Positions 59,078 to 64,000 of a stretch of 64,000 nucleotides of DNA are shown one piece after another. A program made the position numbers and the translations under genes. A model generated the notes under the pieces. That model searched no databases, had not been told where the DNA came from, and saw nothing but the letters and a program-made list of their open reading frames with translations. Numbering within the stretch: the first letter of the stretch is position 1; every line of letters starts with the position of its first letter. The stretch spans positions 2,170,987 to 2,234,986 of the forward strand of contig JAQFVV010006271.1 in the NCBI GenBank assembly GCA_028023455.1. Direction: 5' to 3'. The stretch is from Epiperipatus broadwayi (lineage: Eukaryota > Onychophora > Udeonychophora > Euonychophora > Peripatidae).

Positions 59078-59124
<47 letters not shown>

Positions 59125-59163
59125 TTGAACCCGCAAAATATGTATTTTATATATATATATATA
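59078..59163 (+). mobile_element. Minimal PLE 3'-end fragment inside (TA)n
   Basis: Between TA tracts (59078-59119 and 59150-59163) lies TTGAACCCGCAAAATATGTATTTTATATA, the last roughly 30 bp of the PLE 3' end (compare GGATGAATCCGCAAAATATG at 39.9 kb). It is the shortest member of the TA-flanked PLE series. Confidence 0.75.
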
Positions 59164-59169
59164 TCAAAT

Positions 59170-59790
59170 TACTACAGTTTATTTGATGTGTCAAACATGC
59201 TGCCTTCACAACTTTGACACAGATCGCTTAATGAAAGCATATTAATAAAGTTTATTAGTCATTCATTAGACTAGAGAATATCCAATAATGAACAATATTT
59301 CCGTAGTGTAATTTCCATTACACCACTCTCAGTCAGATCCCACCTTCCGTCAGAATCATGTAGTGCAAATTACGCTACAGAAGTATTGTTCATTATTGGA
59401 TAGTCTCTAGTTTAATAAATGACTAATACTAATTATTAATATACTTTTATTAAGAGATTTGTGTCAAAATTGTGAGGGTGGCATGTTTGACACATCAAAT
59501 AAATTGAAGTAATTTGCTATCTCTCTCTATATATACTGAATAATAAAAAGGTCTGTGTAAGAGATTATGGGCTGGTCCAACTGATGAGTTGTGGGTCAGT
59601 ATGAAATGTGCATCTTGGGGATCATAGATCTCTTTCACATGTGTTTGGTCATGCGTTTATGATTACATTCATCCACAAGGTGTTAAAAGAAGATAGAAAT
59701 GAGTGCCTACCTTGTGTGAGAATGGGGTAGTGAAAATTATACTACAGAAATATTCATTATTGATGATTTTTATGTCAGACAATGATCTCT
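59170..59790 (+). mobile_element. Hammerhead repeat B, inverted plus tandem copies (about 367-bp unit)
   Basis: 59178-59335 is the reverse complement of 59360-59518 (GTGTCAAACATGC..., TTAGTCATT.ATTA, TATCCAATAATGAACAATA). To the right GTAGTGCAAATTACGCTACAG (59360) recurs as GTAGTGAAAATTATACTACAG (59727), a period of 367 bp. The hammerhead lies in the full unit between them. This is the same head-to-head plus tandem plan as the 418-bp family. Confidence 0.75.
59566..59626 (+). ncRNA. Type I hammerhead ribozyme of repeat B
   Basis: Core CTGATGA at 59581-59587 and GAAA at 59603-59606 are intact. Stem III: ATG (59606-59608) with CAT (59611-59613), loop TG, cleavage predicted after C59614. Stem I: TTGG (59615-59618) with CCAA (59577-59580), an internal loop, then CATA (59623-59626) with TATG (59566-59569). 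Stem II (59588-59602) has mismatches at two of six positions, so this copy may be weak. The sister copies show what the intact stem looked like (GTGCTA-GTT-TAGCAC, TGCTG-TTT-CAGCA). Confidence 0.68.
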
Positions 59791-60902
59791 GACTATAAAA
59801 TCAATGAAATTGATTATCATCTGAATATGTGAGTTGAGTTAGTGCCACTGATAAGATTGTTATGTGATTGGAGAGGCATTCCAATAAGAAATGTTGCATA
59901 ATTTTTGCATTTCTATGTAATAGACTACATAATGTCTCTATATTTAAAAAGTGCCTTTTGTAAGAAATAAAACTATTGTTATTAAAAATTTCAATATGGA
60001 GTTTAATTAAAAAATTGAAGTAATTCAGTTTTATATACCATATTGTGTGCATAATTATAAAGTCAATTAATGGTAATGTTAGTGATATTGATAGGACTAA
60101 TTTTGAAGAAGATACTAATTAGTCTATTTAATTCTTGAATGGCTCTTTCAAAATAAAAACTAAACATACTATACGCAATGAGAGTCCATTGAATTTGGCA
60201 CATTTTTACATTTTTCTAATGCTGAATGTCATTTCTTTTTTAATTTTAAATTAATAGTAGTAAGGGAATATGCGACTTTTTAAATAATGAAATTAAGAAA
60301 TACAAACACATTACAACAATTACTAGTTAATTATTCATTACTTCAAAAGTTAGAAATTAATTTAGAAGGTTCTTACAACTGATGAAGAGCTATATACTAT
60401 AGGTATTCAGTGGCAGAAGATAGAAAGTTATACTTCATGCATATAAAAAACTCAAATATAATTAGAAAAAATCTGCTCTCATATTATTCATTTATTCCAA
60501 ATTCTTTTTTATCCTATATATTTCTGTAATTTAATTGGATATTATAATGAAAATAATGAAATTAATAAATCATAAATTACATTTAAACTTAATATACGTC
60601 AGATGCTAATCACCTGAAATGACATAAAATGACTCTTCACGATATCCATATTCCAAAAATTAATCAACAGTTTATCTTTCCTAAATTCTATTCTTTTTTA
60701 TATTATTCCTTTCTTCAAAAATATTTTTCTTTCTCTCTAAATAATCTAAGATTATATATTTACTGCACTTCTTATTTAATGAAAGAATCTTACATTTAAA
60801 AAAAAAATCCAATTACCTTTTTTCATTACCAAAATTCCAATTAAAAAAAAAGATGCAGCTACTTCCACAGCATTATACTTATTTTTTTCCATATGTCATA
60901 GC
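59791..60902. other. AT-rich DNA
   Basis: No gene recognised; the ORF at 59801-60052 has no motif. Confidence 0.45.
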
Positions 60903-60995
60903 ATCGGCCGGGAGGCGAACCCGCAACAATCATCCAGCAAACAACTACTTGCTTGCAAGACGACTGCACTGACCTTTCAGATTACAACGCTTGAC
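60903..60995 (-). repeat. tRNA-like fragment or SINE head
   Basis: On the minus strand AGGTCAGTGCAG could serve as box A, CTTGCAAG as an anticodon-like segment (TGC), and GCGGGTTCGCCTCCC (about 60912-60926) is a good box B with T-arm pairing. The spacing is longer than in a normal tRNA and no full cloverleaf forms by eye, so a decayed tRNA-derived SINE is more likely than a tRNA gene. Confidence 0.45.
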
Positions 60996-61660
60996 TAGCA
61001 TTATTCTTGGACGGATTGTGATGAAATTGAACATAGCAGTTGCATTGGAGAAGTAAGCGTTTGAAATAAAGTACTAGGTTATATAACCTTATTTATTATG
61101 ATTACTAGTAGGAGTTTCAATCTCTCCACCATAGTTAATTGTCCATGTTAACAAAAACTTTAAATCATAGCAGTAACATTAGACAATTGCATTATTATAA
61201 ATAAACTGAGATTATTAACATCAGAATATCCAGGAACACAATATATTTTCCCCTTTTGTCTGCTTATTGGTAAAGTTATGTATAAACAGAGTAGTCAACT
61301 GGGTGCATTGTGGTGAAAGTAGACCTAGAAGTTGTGTTAATGCAGTTCCTGCACACAAAGTACTCCATTTAATCAACAAACACAATATACTCCTTTCACT
61401 CCTTTGATTATTGGTAAAATTACTTATAAACAGAGTTGCCAACATTACACTATTTGAGATTTATCAATATTATTGTATACATCAAGGCTCTTCTCTTAGC
61501 TATCTTTTTTTATCATATCCACAAATCATTTACTTTTGGAAATAAAAACAGAAATGCCAGATAATGTATATTTCAATAATCAAATGAACTATTAATCAAA
61601 TCTCTTATATAGATGATAGGAAATGAAAACTTTTTTCTTCACTCAGTACAGGACCATTTC
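60996..61660. repeat. Diverged local duplications
   Basis: TATTGGTAAAGTTATGTATAA (about 61265) recurs as TATTGGTAAAATTACTTATAA (about 61410) with ACACAATATA before each, and GTGAAAGTAGACC-type blocks echo 61020-61060. These are probably fragments of one repeat. No gene. Confidence 0.4.
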
Positions 61661-61669
61661 TGTCATATA

Positions 61670-61850
61670 AAAGGGCCTCTGGCAGTGATCCCTAAGTCTG
61701 GCACACGCTATGCCCATCCACATTTATTTTGTATAAAATGCCTCTGGTGGTGATCCCGTAAGTTTGGCACACACTATGCATATTCATTTCTTCGTATCAA
61801 AGGCCTGCACGTCGGCGATGACCACGGCATGCCCATTCACTTCGTTCTCG
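61670..61850 (+). repeat. Short tandem repeat, about 61-66 bp units
   Basis: CCTCTGGCAGTGATCCCTAAG, CCTCTGGTGGTGATCCCGTAAG and CCTGCACGTCGGCGATGACC start successive units near 61674, 61740 and 61803. Each is followed by a TGGCACAC/ACGGCATGCCCATTCAC-like block. The third is the most diverged. Function unknown. Confidence 0.6.
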
Positions 61851-62593
61851 TCCAGAAGCACAACCGTTTCCTCTTAGTTAGTTTTTTAGGCTATTATGTC
61901 AGCACCGCAAACTTCTTTGTATTTATTTTTTTTGCTTCATGACCCAGTTTTAGTGCTCTAATAGTAAAAGTGCGCTCTGCTCAATATATATATAAATTGC
62001 CAAATATTACTAGCTAGATTAATTACTAATATTATTTTAGTTTTATTATACAATCCCATCGTCGTGTTTGTTATTTATCTATATGCCTTGGGAAAAGTAA
62101 AGTGTTCGTCTTACTATTGTTAAAATAATTTTTCATTAAATATTTTGATCATATGATTAACAAGTTTTCCAAATGTATTTTATTTATTTTCACGACCATA
62201 ATGGCATGAAAATAGTTTATACTATATGTATAATAAATTTCGGAATGCTCCTAGAAATATATATGTCAGTCACCATGTTTCAGAACCGTAAATCAAAGCG
62301 TTAATGGCAGTATTATCATAATTCTTTCTAATATTCGATTGGCATCTTAATATTGGACTCACCAAATATGTGTGTTTATTTGTAATATATTATTTAGCTA
62401 AGAAAGAGCATATGAGAAATAATAGCGTGAATGACCCTATGTAATTATCTACCACTTGCTCATTCACGCACATACTAATGTACTTAATTTATAAATGTAT
62501 AATAATTTGTCAGTATATTAAAATATATTTTATTGTCTAACTTATTTGAGTAGTTCGAATTCCTTCTTTTCTCCACTTCCAAAAGTAAAGCCT

Positions 62594-62597
<4 letters not shown>
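61851..62597. other. AT-rich DNA
   Basis: Nothing recognised. Confidence 0.4.

Positions 62598-62648
<51 letters not shown>
62598..62648. repeat. (TA)n microsatellite
   Basis: About 50 bp of TA repeats; the ORF through it is low complexity. Confidence 0.95.
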
Positions 62649-62651
<3 letters not shown>

Positions 62652-62755
62652 TAGTCATAGTTAATAGATGTCTCATTGTTTTGCTCAGCTTTGCTAGTTG
62701 GCAGGATTTAAAATTAATTCTCTTGTGCCATCACTACTATGTTATTCATTAGGTG

Positions 62756-62998
62756 TTAGATCTGGGGCTTAGAGAGTGATTTCGAATCCAGGCTGGTCCC
62801 TGATCTAAATCTTGGGCTTGACTGGGTTTGAAGTACATTTTGTGAGTTCCAGCTCATGTTAGATGGATAAACATGTTTTGACCAGTACATAGGATTTTTT
62901 TTCTTGGGCTTGGCACCCACTGTGCCAGTCAAAATTATGTATTCATTCAACAAGACCAATAATCCAAGCAAAAGTACCTTGAATCCAACCATGCACAA
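62756..62998 (-). CDS. Small ORF with signal-peptide-like start
   Basis: An 80-codon frame beginning MCMVGFKVLLLGLLVLLNEY, a good hydrophobic signal core, with a plausible cleavage around TGTVGA before KPKKKNPMYW. The rest (WSKHVYPSNMSWNSQNV, SPRFRSGTSLDS) has no cysteines, one NMS sequon and no recognised domain. Base composition is richer in GC than the flanks. It could be a secreted peptide precursor, a first exon, or chance within a repeat. No splice site or homologue can be verified here. Confidence 0.3.
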   Translation of the reverse strand: MCMVGFKVLLLGLLVLLNEYIILTGTVGAKPKKKNPMYWSKHVYPSNMSWNSQNVLQTQSSPRFRSGTSLDSKSLSKPQI

Positions 62999-64000
62999 GA
63001 TACATATGTCAGGACAAGGATGAATCCTAACCTACTTGCCTAAACTATTGCCTCTCTGACTAATGGATAATGTTTGTGATGACACTAGCAGTGCTTGGTT
63101 TTATTCCGTCCCAGCTGGAGGTCATGGTTCACATAGAGACTCAAAATAATAAAGGGTTTATATGAAAAATCAATGATTTAATGGATTCTGACGATTGCAG
63201 AATGGTACAGATATGATTTGATCGATTACTAATGGTTTGAACCGTAATAATGATAATTCTTTATGGCAACATTACAAAGAAGTGAATTTAAATCAAAGAA
63301 ATATTTAAATAAATAGAGTAATTAACCTTAGAGATTGGGAGTGATGACAAACTAAGCTTATTTAAAATAACAATATTATAGGAATTTATTAAGGAATTTA
63401 GTACAAAATAAGTTAAGTCTTTGTTTATACAACTTGGTTATTTTCTTTAATTCATTTTGATGCGGCTTTGACAAACAATGTAAAAGTTTGTTAATTGGTC
63501 AGCCAAAAACCAATCAGCAATAAAATATTATTAGCCCTCTTCAAGATATTACAAATAAATCTGTTATATATATATATATATATTACAAGACATGAAAGAT
63601 GGGCATTTAAAACACTATTACATTTAAAATCATTTGTATATAATGAGTGTGGGAAGCAAAATAGTTCTTAAATAAATAATTGACAATTATACAGTCAGAT
63701 TTAATTAATTACGAAATTTGTTTGTGAAGGACGTGCCATCATGGCAGAGAGCATTTCAGGTTTGCTAAATAAAGATATAAAATGATGAAGAAGGCAGTAT
63801 GCTATTATAGATTACAACAAAAATAAATGAGGTCTGTTATGAACCTCTGGGTGGCTTTACTAAAAGAAATTCCTGATATGTACAGGTAGATAAGAGAAAT
63901 GTTGGCCCTCCAGCCAAAACATGTCTCTGAATAATATTAATAAATTTGATGTGCTGTCTTTTCCATACACATCTTAATGGTAATGCCCAAAAATGATCCC
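62999..64000. other. AT-rich DNA
   Basis: (TA)n at about 63564-63581. No gene recognised up to the window end. Confidence 0.4.

Noticed and set aside
59011-59217. 68-aa ORF with Tyr-Ile repeats
   Set aside because: Translation of a (TA)n tract.
60903-60995. Functional tRNA-Ala gene
   Set aside because: B box is good, but the spacing is too long and the acceptor and anticodon stems do not pair well.

Overview
This is an AT-rich (by eye about 30% GC) metazoan genomic window. It has no bacterial gene organisation, rRNA or CRISPR. It is mostly transposable-element sequence with long (TA)n microsatellites and one intact single-exon receptor gene. Penelope-like elements (PLEs), Tx1/L1-like and RTE-like LINEs, a Ty3/Gypsy element and hammerhead-ribozyme repeats together suggest an invertebrate. 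I cannot name the species, although a lophotrochozoan would fit.

Layout. 1-4393: unique AT-rich DNA, a foldback element, a 5'-truncated PLE and a dispersed repeat. 4394-12901: a complete but inactivated Ty3/Gypsy retrotransposon with unusually long LTRs (about 1.94 kb). 13-24.6 kb: an old receptor pseudogene that appears to be split by a decayed Tx1/L1-like LINE, which itself carries about 3 kb of inserted DNA. 24.7-28.2 kb: an RTE-like LINE 3' end and a gag relic. 28.2-29.9 kb: a foldback palindrome, then a tandem/inverted array of a 418-bp unit containing type I hammerhead ribozymes. 30.6-36.4 kb: two long direct repeats around a 1.3-kb spacer, one with a nested 748-bp insertion. 39.3-40.0 kb: a 357-bp repeat and a palindrome of PLE 3' ends. 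41.8-43.7 kb: a LINE zinc-finger relic and an 849-bp TA-flanked inverted-repeat transposon. 50.7-51.7 kb: the intact 349-aa seven-helix receptor on the minus strand. 53.3-56.9 kb: PLE endonuclease and reverse-transcriptase pseudogenes on the minus strand. 57.0-59.8 kb: a second hammerhead-bearing repeat family (about 367-bp unit), interleaved with (TA)n, a tRNA-derived SINE and PLE fragments. 60-64 kb: little beyond a tRNA-like fragment, short repeats and one small possible secreted ORF.

The most notable system is the association of hammerhead-ribozyme repeats (retrozyme-like) with PLEs. Both occur next to (TA)n tracts, both form head-to-head inverted copies, and the PLE 3' ends carry a hairpin followed by GAAAC that looks like a decayed hammerhead. 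The ribozyme at 29239-29298 keeps every core nucleotide and can form all three helices. This fits non-autonomous circular-RNA elements that depend on PLE-encoded enzymes. That dependence is inference. The ribozyme fold, the repeats and the PLE motifs are visible in the sequence.

No retroelement protein in the window is intact: each has stops, frameshifts or truncation. The receptor is the only long uninterrupted gene.
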